Shown here: in pieces, positions 1-8,692 of the stretch
How the letters are laid out: each line of letters opens with the position of its first letter
How positions within the stretch are numbered: the first letter of the stretch is position 1
Assembly (NCBI GenBank): GCA_902482185.1
Contig: CABSZR010000014.1
Coordinates: 1-14,014 of the forward strand
Source of the DNA: an uncultured Collinsella sp.
GTDB lineage: Bacteria > Actinomycetota > Coriobacteriia > Coriobacteriales > Coriobacteriaceae
Length of the DNA: 14,014 nt
Reading direction: 5' to 3'
Translations under genes and position numbers: made by a program
Notes under the pieces: generated by a model
What the model was told of the DNA's origin: nothing
Databases searched by the model: none
The model's input: only the letters and a program-made list of their open reading frames with translations

Positions 1-1963
<1,963 letters not shown>

Positions 1964-1983
1964 TCATCGTAGTGATTCTTGTG

Positions 1984-1993
1984 CAACCGGTTG
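1984..1993. promoter_or_regulatory. LacI-family operator 1 (lacZ-proximal)
   Basis: Perfect 10-bp palindrome CAACCGGTTG within GTGCAACCGGTTGTCC, a central-CG dyad typical of LacI/GalR-family sites. It lies just downstream of the candidate -10, near the expected transcription start. The adjacent regulator at 2325 is the obvious binder. Confidence 0.75.
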
Positions 1994-1998
1994 TCCTT

Positions 1999-2028
1999 AT
2001 CTTACGGGCGATGTAAAAAACTGTGCAA
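1999..2028 (-). promoter_or_regulatory. Candidate lacZ promoter
   Basis: On the minus strand, TTGCAC (2028-2023) and TAAGAT (2004-1999) are separated by 18 bp, a reasonable -35/-10 pair about 50 bp upstream of the lacZ start. The -35 lies inside the second operator and the first operator sits just downstream of the -10, the expected geometry for repression by promoter occlusion. The promoter assignment is inference. Confidence 0.5.
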
Positions 2029-2035
2029 CCGGTTG
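2026..2035. promoter_or_regulatory. LacI-family operator 2 (over the -35)
   Basis: Second CAACCGGTTG, with the same flanks as operator 1 (GTGCAACCGGTTGTCC). Centre-to-centre distance to operator 1 is 42 bp, four helical turns, so dimers would sit on the same DNA face. It overlaps the candidate -35 of lacZ. Confidence 0.75.
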
Positions 2036-2070
2036 TCCGCTGAACGGTCGATTTGGTCGGGTTAACGGTG

Positions 2071-2088
2071 CAACCGGTTGTACAACCG
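2071..2088. promoter_or_regulatory. LacI-family operator 3, composite
   Basis: Third CAACCGGTTG (2071-2080), 45 bp from operator 2. It overlaps a second perfect palindrome, CGGTTGTACAACCG (2075-2088), so the site has three half-sites in an alternating array. It lies upstream of the lacZ -35 and could aid cooperative or looped repression, or affect the divergent regulator gene. Confidence 0.7.
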
Positions 2089-2324
2089 CGACACTTATGT
2101 CACCCTGAGTATCGAAACACAGCGCAAGACATCGTTCTTAAGCTCGTAGGCAACCGCCACGCCCGCTGATATCTCACCCATACGAGACGTATTCGATTGC
2201 GGCTTGGTTGCAAAACGACACCGGTCACCGGATATCATGAACGCTGTTCAGGCGCACTATAGTAAGCTGTATCCGCACCAGCCCGTATCAGCGACAACAT
2301 CGACCGCATTCTCCAGGAGACGCC

Positions 2325-3341
2325 ATGACCCAACCAGTTCGCACCGCACCTACGCTTGCCGAGGTTGCCGCAGCTGCCGGCGTGTCGCGCTCCACGGCAT
2401 CGCGCGCTCTTAACGATTCGCCCCGCATTAGCGAGGAAACCAAAAAGCGCGTCCGCGCGGCGGCCAAGGAAGTCAATTTTGTCCCCAACGCTCGTGGCCG
2501 AGCGCTCGCTGTCGGGCGCACGGAAATCATCGCCGTGCTCGTGACCGAGCCCCTGAGTGAACTCTTCAGCGACCCCACCTATAGCGAGTTTTTGAGCGGC
2601 ATTACCGAGGAACTGTCGGAGTCGTCCTATCTGCCCGTTATCTTGCAGGCGTCTTCTACGCATGAGCGCAACCGTGCACGCGAGCACTTTGAGCGCCGCT
2701 CGTTCGACGCTGTGATCGACGTCTCCCCCTACAAGGGCAGCGAGCTGCTCGAGGTGCTGCGCGAGCTGGGCGTACCCACCGTGTTGTGCGGCCAGCTCGA
2801 GGGCCACCCCTATCGCGATGTGTTCTCGACGGTCTACTCTGACGACGAAGAGGGCGGACACTTTGCGGCACTCGCCATGAAGGAACGCGGGCGCAAAGAT
2901 ATCGTCGCCGTGTTGGGACCGCAAGACAACCCCGCTGTTGTCGACCGCCTGCGCGGCTACCGTGCCGTCTTGGGCGAAGACCTCCCAGACGCAAACGTTA
3001 TCTATACCGGCTGGAACAACGGAGACGGCTATCAGGCCATGCACCAGATCCTCGCGCGCGAGATTGCTTTCGATGGCGTGCTCTGCGGATCGGACCGTAT
3101 CGCGGCTGGCGTCATCACCGCACTCAACGAGGCAGGCCTATCCGTTCCGGCGGACGTTTCTGTCGTCGGCTTCGACGATCACGAGATTGCGACGCGCTGC
3201 GTCCCCGCGCTCACGACCGTCCGCCAGCCCCTGCGCGAAGAAGGCCACATGGCCGCCAACATTGCGCTCGACATGATCAAGGGTGCCGAGCCCACCACCT
3301 CCGTGATGCACATGCAGCTGATCCAGAGAGACTCGCTATAA
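2325..3341 (+). CDS. LacI/GalR-family transcriptional regulator, probable repressor of lacZ
   Basis: A 338-residue protein of normal LacI-family length. The N-terminal helix-turn-helix and hinge cover about residues 8-65 (TLAEVAAAAGVSRSTASRALN, then NFVPNARGRAL). The rest is a periplasmic-binding-protein-like ligand domain, with the conserved VVGFDDHEIA stretch and TTVRQP near the C-terminus. The ATG at 2325 follows CAGGAG with good spacing. A -10-like TATAGT lies at 2258-2263, but I see no convincing -35. The gene is divergent from lacZ, with three LacI-type operators between them, so it most likely represses lacZ until a galactoside or derived sugar binds. The effector cannot be read from sequence. 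The 2091-2324 leader holds only scattered half-sites (GCAACC, GGTTGC), so autoregulation is possible but unproven. Confidence 0.93.
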   Translation: MTQPVRTAPTLAEVAAAAGVSRSTASRALNDSPRISEETKKRVRAAAKEVNFVPNARGRALAVGRTEIIAVLVTEPLSELFSDPTYSEFLSGITEELSESSYLPVILQASSTHERNRAREHFERRSFDAVIDVSPYKGSELLEVLRELGVPTVLCGQLEGHPYRDVFSTVYSDDEEGGHFAALAMKERGRKDIVAVLGPQDNPAVVDRLRGYRAVLGEDLPDANVIYTGWNNGDGYQAMHQILAREIAFDGVLCGSDRIAAGVITALNEAGLSVPADVSVVGFDDHEIATRCVPALTTVRQPLREEGHMAANIALDMIKGAEPTTSVMHMQLIQRDSL

Positions 3342-3349
3342 GAAACTGA

Positions 3350-3398
3350 GGCAGGCTTTCCGCCAGACAGTTGTTGCGGAAAGCCTGCCCCGTTTTGA
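3350..3398 (+). terminator. Hairpin unit A, likely terminator of the LacI-family gene
   Basis: A perfect 13-bp stem, GGCAGGCTTTCCG (3350-3362) with CGGAAAGCCTGCC (3377-3389), and a 14-nt loop containing AGACAG. It begins 8 nt after the regulator stop codon and is followed by CCCGTTTTG, a short T-run, so it probably ends transcription. It is also the first unit of a hairpin array continuing to 3564. Confidence 0.7.
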
Positions 3399-3408
3399 GC
3401 GCTCATTC

Positions 3409-3454
3409 TGGGGCACAGTTTCCGTTAGACAGCTCAACCGGAAACTGTGCCCCA
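3409..3454. repeat. Hairpin unit B of the intergenic array
   Basis: A perfect 16-bp stem: TGGGGCACAGTTTCCG (3409-3424) pairs with 3439-3454. The 14-nt loop carries AGACAG, as in unit A. The loop-proximal TTTCCG/CGGAAA is shared with A while the outer stem differs and stays paired. No T-run follows, so it is not an obvious terminator. Its left flank ATTCTGGG recurs at unit C. Confidence 0.75.
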
Positions 3455-3470
3455 TTAATTTGCCGAATTC

Positions 3471-3515
3471 TGGGTCGCGCTTTCCCAGAGGACCCCTTTG
3501 GGAAAGCGCGACCCA
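3471..3515. repeat. Hairpin unit C of the intergenic array
   Basis: A perfect 16-bp stem: TGGGTCGCGCTTTCCC (3471-3486) pairs with 3500-3515. The 13-nt loop can extend the helix further (AGAGG against CCTTT with one G-T pair), giving one long hairpin. It is preceded by the same AATTCTGGG-type flank as unit B. Confidence 0.75.
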
Positions 3516-3532
3516 TTCCGGACGCAGATTCC

Positions 3533-3564
3533 GGGATGCACTTTCCGCGACGCCCGGTCATCCC
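3533..3564. repeat. Degenerate hairpin unit D of the intergenic array
   Basis: The left arm GGGATGCACTTTCCG (3533-3547) and its ATTCC lead-in match units B and C in layout. The right side keeps only the distal ATCCC (3560-3564, pairing GGGAT) and CGG (3555-3557, pairing CCG). It looks like a copy that lost the inner part of its right arm. Confidence 0.5.
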
Positions 3565-3587
3565 AAGCCCTCACAATCTCGGCGCAT

Positions 3588-3622
3588 AAAAAACGAGGGA
3601 AGGCACGCGTCCTTCCCTCGTT
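3588..3622 (-). terminator. Intrinsic terminator of aspS
   Basis: A 12-bp perfect stem, AACGAGGGAAGG (3592-3603) with CCTTCCCTCGTT (3611-3622), and a 7-nt loop. On the minus strand it is followed by a run of six T (the A-run at 3588-3593). It lies 23 nt past the aspS stop codon. Confidence 0.9.
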
Positions 3623-3645
3623 ACAGGCAATATGTAGCCGCTTGC

Positions 3646-5433
3646 CTACATCAGGCGCAGGCTGACGTCCTTGAGCTGGGCGCCGGAAACGGCACTCGGG
3701 GCGCCCGACATAAGGTCGGAGCCGCTGGCCGTCTTGGGGAACGCCATGACGTCGCGGATGGAGTCGGAGCCGGTGAGCAGCATGCACACGCGGTCCAGGC
3801 CCAGAGCAAAACCGCCCATCGGGGGTGCACCAAACTTGAGGGCCTCCATGAGGAAGCCGAACTGAGACTCGGCGCGCTCCTCGGTAAAGCCCAGGAGCTT
3901 GAGCATGGACATCTGCATCTCGGCGTTGTGGATACGCATACCGCCGCCGCCGGCCTCAAAGCCGTCCATGACAAAGTCGTAGGTGCAAGAACCGGCTGCC
4001 AGCGGATCGGCCTCGATCTTGGCGATGTCGGTCTCGGTCGGCAGGGTAAAGGGCTGGTGCTCGGCTGCATAGGCCTTGCGGTCCTCGTCCCAGTGGAACA
4101 GCGGGAAGTTGACGACCCACAGGAAGTCGTGGCCCTCGCGCTTGATCTCGAGCGCATTGGCCATGTGCGAGCGCATGCCGCCCAGGATCTCGTCAGAGAG
4201 CAGGCGCGGGCCGGCGGCAAACATCACAAGGTCGCCGGGCTCGACGTCCATGCGCTCGCGCAGAGCGGCCATCTCCTCGTCCGAGAAGAACTTGACGATG
4301 GGGCTGTTGATGGAGCCGTCCTCGCGGAAGGCGATCCAGGCCAGGCCCTTGGCGCCAAACGTGGAGGCCACGCCGGCGAGCTTATCGATCTTGGCACGTG
4401 CCCAGGCACCGGCGCCCTTGGCGTTGATGGCCTTGACGACAGAGCCTTCCTCGTTTGCGGCGGTCGCAAAGACCTTGAACTTGGAGTTGGCAAAGATGTC
4501 GGTCAGGTCGACCAGGTGCATGCCATAGCGGGTATCGGGCTTGTCGGAGCCATAGGTGTCCATGGCCTCCCAGTAGTTCATGCGACGCAGCGGCGTGGGC
4601 ATCTCGACGCCCATGCGGCCGAAGGCGTCGGCCAGGACCTCTTCGAGTGCGCTCATGACATCGTTCTGGTCCACGAAGGACATCTCGATATCGACCTGGG
4701 TGAACTCGGGCTGACGGTCGGCACGCAGGTCCTCGTCGCGGAAGCACTTGGCGACCTGGTAGTAGCGCTCAACGCCACCGACCATGAGCAGCTGCTTCAG
4801 GAGCTGCGGGGACTGCGGCAGGGCGTAGAAGTTACCCGGCTGAATACGGCTGGGAACGATGAAGTCGCGGGCGCCCTCGGGCGTGGACTTGAACAGGGAG
4901 GGCGTCTCGACCTCCATGAACTCACGGTTGTGCAGCGCCTCGCGAATGGCAAAGGTAAAGTCGGAGCGCAGCTTGAGGTTGGCCATCATCTCGGGACGAC
5001 GGAGGTCCAGATAGCGATAGCGTAGACGGGTGTCCTCGCTGGTCTCGATGCCGTCCTCGATCTGGAACGGCGGGGTGACGGACGTGTTGAGCACCTCGGC
5101 GTGGTCGGTCAGGACCTCGATCTCGCCGGTCGCGAGCTTAGTGTTGGTGGTCTCCTCGCCACGGGCGCGCACGACGCCGTGGATCTTGATGGGCCACTCG
5201 GGACGCATGGTCTCGGCGATCTTAAAGGCATCGCCGTCGGAGTGCTCGGGGTCGAAGGTGAGCTGTGTGATGCCCTCGCGGTCGCGAAGGTCGCAGAAGA
5301 TGAGGCCGCCGTGGTCGCGGCGACGGCTCACCCAACCGGTGAGGGTGACCTCTTCGCCCACGTTCTCGAAGCGAAGCTCGCCGCAGGTACGGGTGTGCAT
5401 GGAATGCTCATCGATGGGACGGGTCTGGCTCAT
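3646..5433 (-). CDS. aspS: Aspartate--tRNA ligase, bacterial type
   Basis: Charges tRNA with aspartate in the cytoplasm. It has 595 residues, close to the roughly 590 of E. coli AspRS. The N-terminal OB-fold anticodon domain is seen at WVSRRRDHGGLIF (34-46). Class II motif 2 is FRDEDLRADRQPEF (231-244), the bacterial GAD insertion follows, and motif 3 is GFALGLDRV near the C-terminus. The ATG at 5433 follows a strong AAAGGAGG (5449-5442). Met12 matches the usual start of other AspRSs but has no ribosome site, so the upstream start is preferred, giving a short N-terminal extension. The residue after RRRD is His41. The family literature links His here (Leu in E. coli) with non-discriminating AspRS that also charges tRNA-Asn for GatCAB. 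The gene stands alone, with its own leader and terminator. Confidence 0.97.
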   Translation of the reverse strand: MSQTRPIDEHSMHTRTCGELRFENVGEEVTLTGWVSRRRDHGGLIFCDLRDREGITQLTFDPEHSDGDAFKIAETMRPEWPIKIHGVVRARGEETTNTKLATGEIEVLTDHAEVLNTSVTPPFQIEDGIETSEDTRLRYRYLDLRRPEMMANLKLRSDFTFAIREALHNREFMEVETPSLFKSTPEGARDFIVPSRIQPGNFYALPQSPQLLKQLLMVGGVERYYQVAKCFRDEDLRADRQPEFTQVDIEMSFVDQNDVMSALEEVLADAFGRMGVEMPTPLRRMNYWEAMDTYGSDKPDTRYGMHLVDLTDIFANSKFKVFATAANEEGSVVKAINAKGAGAWARAKIDKLAGVASTFGAKGLAWIAFREDGSINSPIVKFFSDEEMAALRERMDVEPGDLVMFAAGPRLLSDEILGGMRSHMANALEIKREGHDFLWVVNFPLFHWDEDRKAYAAEHQPFTLPTETDIAKIEADPLAAGSCTYDFVMDGFEAGGGGMRIHNAEMQMSMLKLLGFTEERAESQFGFLMEALKFGAPPMGGFALGLDRVCMLLTGSDSIRDVMAFPKTASGSDLMSGAPSAVSGAQLKDVSLRLM

Positions 5434-5454
5434 ACCAGTGATCCTCCTTTATGG

Positions 5455-5496
5455 ATCTGTGCCGCCCCGTGTCGTTCCGGGCGGCGTCGTACAGAT
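5455..5496 (-). promoter_or_regulatory. Hairpin in the aspS leader next to the ribosome site
   Basis: On the minus strand ATCTGT (5496-5491) pairs with ACAGAT (5460-5455), and GCCGCCC (5485-5479) pairs with GGGCGGC (5467-5461). A one-sided 5-nt bulge separates the two helices. The structure ends 5 nt before the AAAGGAGG of aspS. No T-run follows and no T-box sequence is seen, so any role would be translational or in mRNA stability. A -10-like TAAGAT lies upstream at 5544-5539 without a clear -35. The rest of 5497-5689 shows no gene. Confidence 0.4.
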
Positions 5497-5689
5497 TTGC
5501 CCAGCCTGCGTAAACCGCGCAGCCAGACACGGCGTTCTATCTTATCGCACCCACGTCGATGTACCGCGAAAAAGCAACTCTTGCCCAAAGACTTGACGGA
5601 GACGAAACAATTGACGCGGCCTGGCCGTCGCCCAGGCGCGCCGCGTGCGACAATGTGCCCCAATACAACTGCACTCGGAAAGGCCCGCC

Positions 5690-6325
5690 ATGACTGCACG
5701 CCTCATCGTTATGGATATCGACTCCACGCTCATCAACCAGGAAGTCATCGACCTGTTGGGCGAGGAAGCCGGCGTGGGAGAGCAAGTAGCGCAGATCACC
5801 GAGCGTGCCATGCGCGGCGAGCTCGACTTTAAGCAGGCGCTCGAGGAGCGCGTGGGGCTGCTTGCCGGCTTGGATGAGAGCGTGTTCGAGCGCACCTTTG
5901 AGCGCGTGACGTTTACCCCCGGCGCGCTGGAGCTTGTGCGCTCGGCGCACAGCAAGGGCTGGAAGGTCGGCGTGGTGAGCGGTGGCTTCCACGAGGTCGC
6001 CGACAAGATCGTGGCCGCCGCGGGCATCGATTTTTGCCTGGCCAACCGTCTGGAAGTCGTGGACGGCAAGCTCACGGGTAAGCTGGCGGCAGACATTGTG
6101 ACCAAGGAATCCAAGCTCATTCAGCTGCTGGATTGGGCGGTTGAGTGCGGTGTCGACATGGCACACACCGTCGCGATCGGCGACGGCGCCAACGACATCC
6201 CCATGATCCAGGCCGCGGGCACGGGCATCGCGTTTTGTGCCAAGCCCAAGACGCGCGAAGCCGCCCCGTTTGCCATCGACGAGCGCAACCTGATGCTCGC
6301 CATGGACATCATCCTGCGTGACTAG
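5690..6325 (+). CDS. serB: SerB-like HAD-family phosphatase (phosphoserine phosphatase)
   Basis: A 211-residue HAD subfamily IB hydrolase. Motif I is MDIDSTLI, with nucleophile D9 and acid D11. Motif II is VVSGGF (S97), the motif III lysine is K142, and motif IV is GDGANDIPM (D165, N168, D169). TERAMRGELDF (37-47) and AKPKTRE are close to SerB, pointing to removal of phosphate from L-phosphoserine, the last step of serine synthesis. It lacks the N-terminal ACT-like region of the longer E. coli SerB. The ATG at 5690 follows GGAAAGG (5678-5684). An in-frame upstream start at 5645 would add 15 unconserved residues without a ribosome site. A related phosphomonoester specificity cannot be excluded. 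It is followed by 114 bp and then larB, which has its own candidate promoter, so co-transcription is uncertain. Confidence 0.88.
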   Translation: MTARLIVMDIDSTLINQEVIDLLGEEAGVGEQVAQITERAMRGELDFKQALEERVGLLAGLDESVFERTFERVTFTPGALELVRSAHSKGWKVGVVSGGFHEVADKIVAAAGIDFCLANRLEVVDGKLTGKLAADIVTKESKLIQLLDWAVECGVDMAHTVAIGDGANDIPMIQAAGTGIAFCAKPKTREAAPFAIDERNLMLAMDIILRD

Positions 6326-6334
6326 CCGATCCGT

Positions 6335-6363
6335 CTAACAATTGAATCAGTCTGTCCTATAGT
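6335..6363 (+). promoter_or_regulatory. Candidate promoter of larB-larC-tetR
   Basis: CTAACA (6335-6340) and TATAGT (6358-6363) are separated by exactly 17 bp. The -10 matches consensus at 5 of 6 positions and the -35 at 4 of 6. The dyad at 6362-6395 begins in the -10 and covers the expected transcription start. This is a pattern match only. Confidence 0.45.
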
Positions 6364-6395
6364 TTCCGAACAATTTTGTCTTAGTGTTCGGGAAC
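6362..6395. promoter_or_regulatory. Dyad operator upstream of larB
   Basis: GTTTCCGAACA (6362-6372) and TGTTCGGGAAC (6385-6395) form an 11-bp inverted repeat with one G-T position and a 12-nt spacer. It overlaps the candidate -10 and start site and ends 44 bp before the larB ATG. It is a candidate binding site for the operon's own TetR-family protein or another lactate-responsive factor. No copy was seen upstream of larA. It could instead act as an RNA hairpin. Confidence 0.5.
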
Positions 6396-6439
6396 ATACC
6401 CTTTGAGTGCTAGACTTTGCGCCGTCGAAGGGAACATAT

Positions 6440-7222
6440 ATGGATAAGCGAGATCTTGAGCAGTTGCTGCGCGACGTTGCCGACGGAGCAGTCGCCCCGG
6501 CAGTCGCCCTCACGCGCATCCAGACGGCGCCAACCGCCGATCTGGGTTTTGCGCAGCTCGATCTTTCGCGCGGGGTGCGCCAGGGAGCCGGCGAGGTTGT
6601 CTACGGCGCCGGTAAAACCGCCGAGCAAATTGCCGCCATTATCGAAGCGCTGCGCGATGCCGGCCAGGAGCGCATCCTGGTCACGCGCCTGGACAGCGAA
6701 AAAGCAGCCCGTACCTCGGAGCTTCTCGGCAACGACATCGACCTGGGATATGCCCCGAACGCCCAGCTCGCCCTGGTGGGTGGCAAGCCCTCCCCCACCG
6801 GTAACGGACGCGTTGTCGTCGCCTGCGCCGGCACGAGCGACCTGCCCGTCGCCGAGGAAGCCGCGTTGACGGCCGAGTTCTACGGCAACGAGGTCGACCG
6901 CCTCTACGACGTAGGCGTCGCCGGCCTGCACCGCTTGCTCGCGCATGCCGAGGAACTTGCCCAGGCGCAGGTGGTCATCGCCATCGCCGGCATGGAAGGC
7001 GCCCTGGCGAGCGTTATCGGCGGTCTGGTAAGCTGTCCGGTCATTGCCGTTCCCACCAGCGTGGGCTACGGCGCGAGCTTTGGTGGCGTAGCCGCGCTGC
7101 TCGCCATGCTCAACTCCTGCGCCAGCGGCGTTTCGGTCGTCAATATCGACAACGGCTTTGGCGCCGCCTACCAGGCAAGTCTTATCAATCATCTGAGCGC
7201 CGGCACACCTCGCGCCCGCTAA
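6440..7222 (+). CDS. larB: LarB, nicotinate adenine dinucleotide carboxylase/hydrolase for nickel-pincer cofactor
   Basis: A 260-residue protein matching LarB in length and pattern. LarB carboxylates the pyridinium ring of nicotinic acid adenine dinucleotide and hydrolyses the phosphoanhydride, the first step to the nickel-pincer nucleotide. The N-terminal region has DLSRGVRQGAGEVVYGAGKT (41-60). The C-terminal PurE-like domain has VACAGTSDLPVAEEA (127-141), AGMEGALASVIGGL (183-196) and PTSVGYGASFGG (205-216). Cys227, in LNSCASGVSVVNIDNGFGAA, corresponds by motif to the catalytic cysteine described for Lactiplantibacillus LarB. The ATG at 6440 follows GAAGGGA; a GTG at 6407 in the same frame lacks support. 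It is first in a larB-larC-tetR operon, with larC starting 10 nt after its stop. Confidence 0.93.
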   Translation: MDKRDLEQLLRDVADGAVAPAVALTRIQTAPTADLGFAQLDLSRGVRQGAGEVVYGAGKTAEQIAAIIEALRDAGQERILVTRLDSEKAARTSELLGNDIDLGYAPNAQLALVGGKPSPTGNGRVVVACAGTSDLPVAEEAALTAEFYGNEVDRLYDVGVAGLHRLLAHAEELAQAQVVIAIAGMEGALASVIGGLVSCPVIAVPTSVGYGASFGGVAALLAMLNSCASGVSVVNIDNGFGAAYQASLINHLSAGTPRAR

Positions 7223-7232
7223 GGAGCATTCC

Positions 7233-8150
7233 ATGTCCAACCATCAGCATACGCTTATCATCGACGGCACCTCGGGCATCAGCGGCGATATGACCGTCGC
7301 GGCCCTGCTCGACCTGGGCGCCAGCGAGGAGCACCTGCGCGAACAGCTCGCCACGCTGCCGGTCGACGGCTTTGAGATTGCCGTCACGCGTGCAAACAAG
7401 CACGGCATCGACGCCTGCGATTTCGACGTCCAGCTTGCAGAGGAGCTCGAGAACCACGATCACGATATGGCCTGGCTCTACGGCAACGAAGCAGCTGCCG
7501 AACACACGCACGAGCATGAGCACCACCATCATGATCATGGCGAGCACGAACACGAGCACTGCCACGAGCATGACCATGAGGCCCATGGCCATGGCCACGA
7601 GGACCACCATCACGCCCATCACCATCACCACCGTTCTTTGGCGGACGTCACCGCCATCATCGACGGCTCACAGCTAAGCGATGGCGCCAAGCGTCGCGCC
7701 CTTGCCATTTTTTCCGTACTCGCTGCTGCCGAGGCCAAGGCTCACGGCAAAACGCCCGACACCGTCCTGTTTCACGAGGTGGGCGCCGTCGACTCCATCG
7801 TCGACATCTGCGCCGTCGCCGTCTGCCTCGACGACTTAGGAATCCATGACGTGATCGTGCCGTCCCTGAGCGAGGGCCACGGCACCATTCGCTGCGCCCA
7901 CGGCCTCATGCCCATTCCCGTCCCCGCTGTCGTCAACCTGTGCCAGGCGGGCAATATCGCCCTCACGCCTGCACCGGTCGCCGGCGAGCTCGTGACGCCC
8001 ACGGGCGCCGCCATCGTCACCGCGCTGCGTACGTCCGACCAACTGCCCTCACGCTACCACATCGAAGCTGTCGGCTACGGCGCCGGCAAGCGCCCCTACG
8101 AGGGTTGCTCCGGCACGCTCCGTTGTCTGCTCGTTCACGTGGATGCATAG
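7233..8150 (+). CDS. larC: LarC1-like nickel insertion protein, His-rich, lacking the LarC2 domain
   Basis: A 305-residue LarC N-terminal half. LarC inserts nickel into the thiolated pincer nucleotide in a CTP-dependent reaction. Landmarks are IIDGTSGISGDMTVAALLDLG (9-29), VLFHEVGAVDSIVDICAVAV, GELVTPTGAAIVTAL and EAVGYGAGKRPY. Residues 91-133 are an extreme His-rich insert (25 His in 43 residues) that probably binds or stores nickel. The protein stops shortly after GYGAGKR, where fused LarC proteins continue into the CTP-binding LarC2 domain; no LarC2 sequence follows in any frame. In Lactiplantibacillus the two halves are joined by programmed frameshifting, so a separate larC2 or a LarC1-only mechanism must be considered. 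The ribosome site TAAGGAG overlaps the larB stop codon. The tetR start lies 2 nt after the stop codon, implying translational coupling. Confidence 0.9.
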   Translation: MSNHQHTLIIDGTSGISGDMTVAALLDLGASEEHLREQLATLPVDGFEIAVTRANKHGIDACDFDVQLAEELENHDHDMAWLYGNEAAAEHTHEHEHHHHDHGEHEHEHCHEHDHEAHGHGHEDHHHAHHHHHRSLADVTAIIDGSQLSDGAKRRALAIFSVLAAAEAKAHGKTPDTVLFHEVGAVDSIVDICAVAVCLDDLGIHDVIVPSLSEGHGTIRCAHGLMPIPVPAVVNLCQAGNIALTPAPVAGELVTPTGAAIVTALRTSDQLPSRYHIEAVGYGAGKRPYEGCSGTLRCLLVHVDA

Positions 8151-8152
8151 CC

Positions 8153-8692
8153 ATGGATGCCCGCAAAGAAAAAAGCCGCGCTGCCATCGTTGCGGCGTTC
8201 TCCGAGCTGCTGCGCGAAGAGGACTACGGCAAGATTACCGTCGGCGACATCATCGCGCGCGCTCACGTAGGCCGCGCGACATTCTACGGCCTCTTTAAGA
8301 GCAAAGACGACCTACTGTCCGAGCTCGTGAGCGACATCTGCGCTCACGCCCTCGACGACGATGGTACGCCGCTCGACGACCCACTCGTGCAAGTCGAGCA
8401 TATCCTCAACAACCTCTGGGAACGCCGTCAGGGCGTTCGAGCCCTCGTAGCCGGAGCCGGCTCGCGCGTCTTCGCCGACTGTCTCCGCAAGACCATCATG
8501 TCACGAGCAGCCGAAACCGTCCCTACCGACCCAAACGGCCCCGCCGCCACCATGGACCGAAGCTTCCTACTACACCACATAGCCTCAAGCTTCGTAGGAA
8601 TGGTCCAATGGTGGGCCTGGCACAACTTCCAAGCAAACAAAGCCGACGTAGCCAAAGACTACCTCTCAGCCATAAAGCCCCTCTTCACCTAA
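8153..8692 (+). CDS. TetR/AcrR-family transcriptional regulator in the lar operon
   Basis: A 179-residue TetR-type protein. The N-terminal DNA-binding domain (about 1-60) has KITVGDIIARAHVGRATFYGLFKSKDDLL, a clear TetR helix-turn-helix with the usual FY(x)LFKSK segment. The C-terminal two thirds is a helical ligand/dimer domain I cannot assign to an effector. The ATG at 8153 is 2 nt after the larC stop codon; longer in-frame readings from 7940 are only the shadow of larC. Its place at the end of the larBC operon and the dyad at the operon promoter make autoregulation or control of lactate racemisation plausible. Lactiplantibacillus uses a Crp/Fnr-type LarR instead, so this would be a different control logic. 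The last 45 or so codons are rich in A-ending codons (CTA, ATA, GTA, CAA), unlike the start of the gene. Confidence 0.88.
   Translation: MDARKEKSRAAIVAAFSELLREEDYGKITVGDIIARAHVGRATFYGLFKSKDDLLSELVSDICAHALDDDGTPLDDPLVQVEHILNNLWERRQGVRALVAGAGSRVFADCLRKTIMSRAAETVPTDPNGPAATMDRSFLLHHIASSFVGMVQWWAWHNFQANKADVAKDYLSAIKPLFT

Noticed and set aside
3350..3564. CRISPR-like array
   Set aside because: The units are palindromes with differing arms and no constant direct repeat; there are only four, and no cas gene is near.
3460..5025. 521-codon plus-strand frame over the hairpin array and aspS
   Set aside because: Antisense shadow of aspS; the true strand has full AspRS motifs.
5434..5530. T-box riboswitch upstream of aspS
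   Set aside because: No T-box core, specifier loop or terminator T-run; only a plain two-part hairpin.
8090..8250. Programmed frameshift from larC into a LarC2 domain
   Set aside because: Downstream sequence encodes the TetR helix-turn-helix in the next frame and no LarC2-like protein in any frame.
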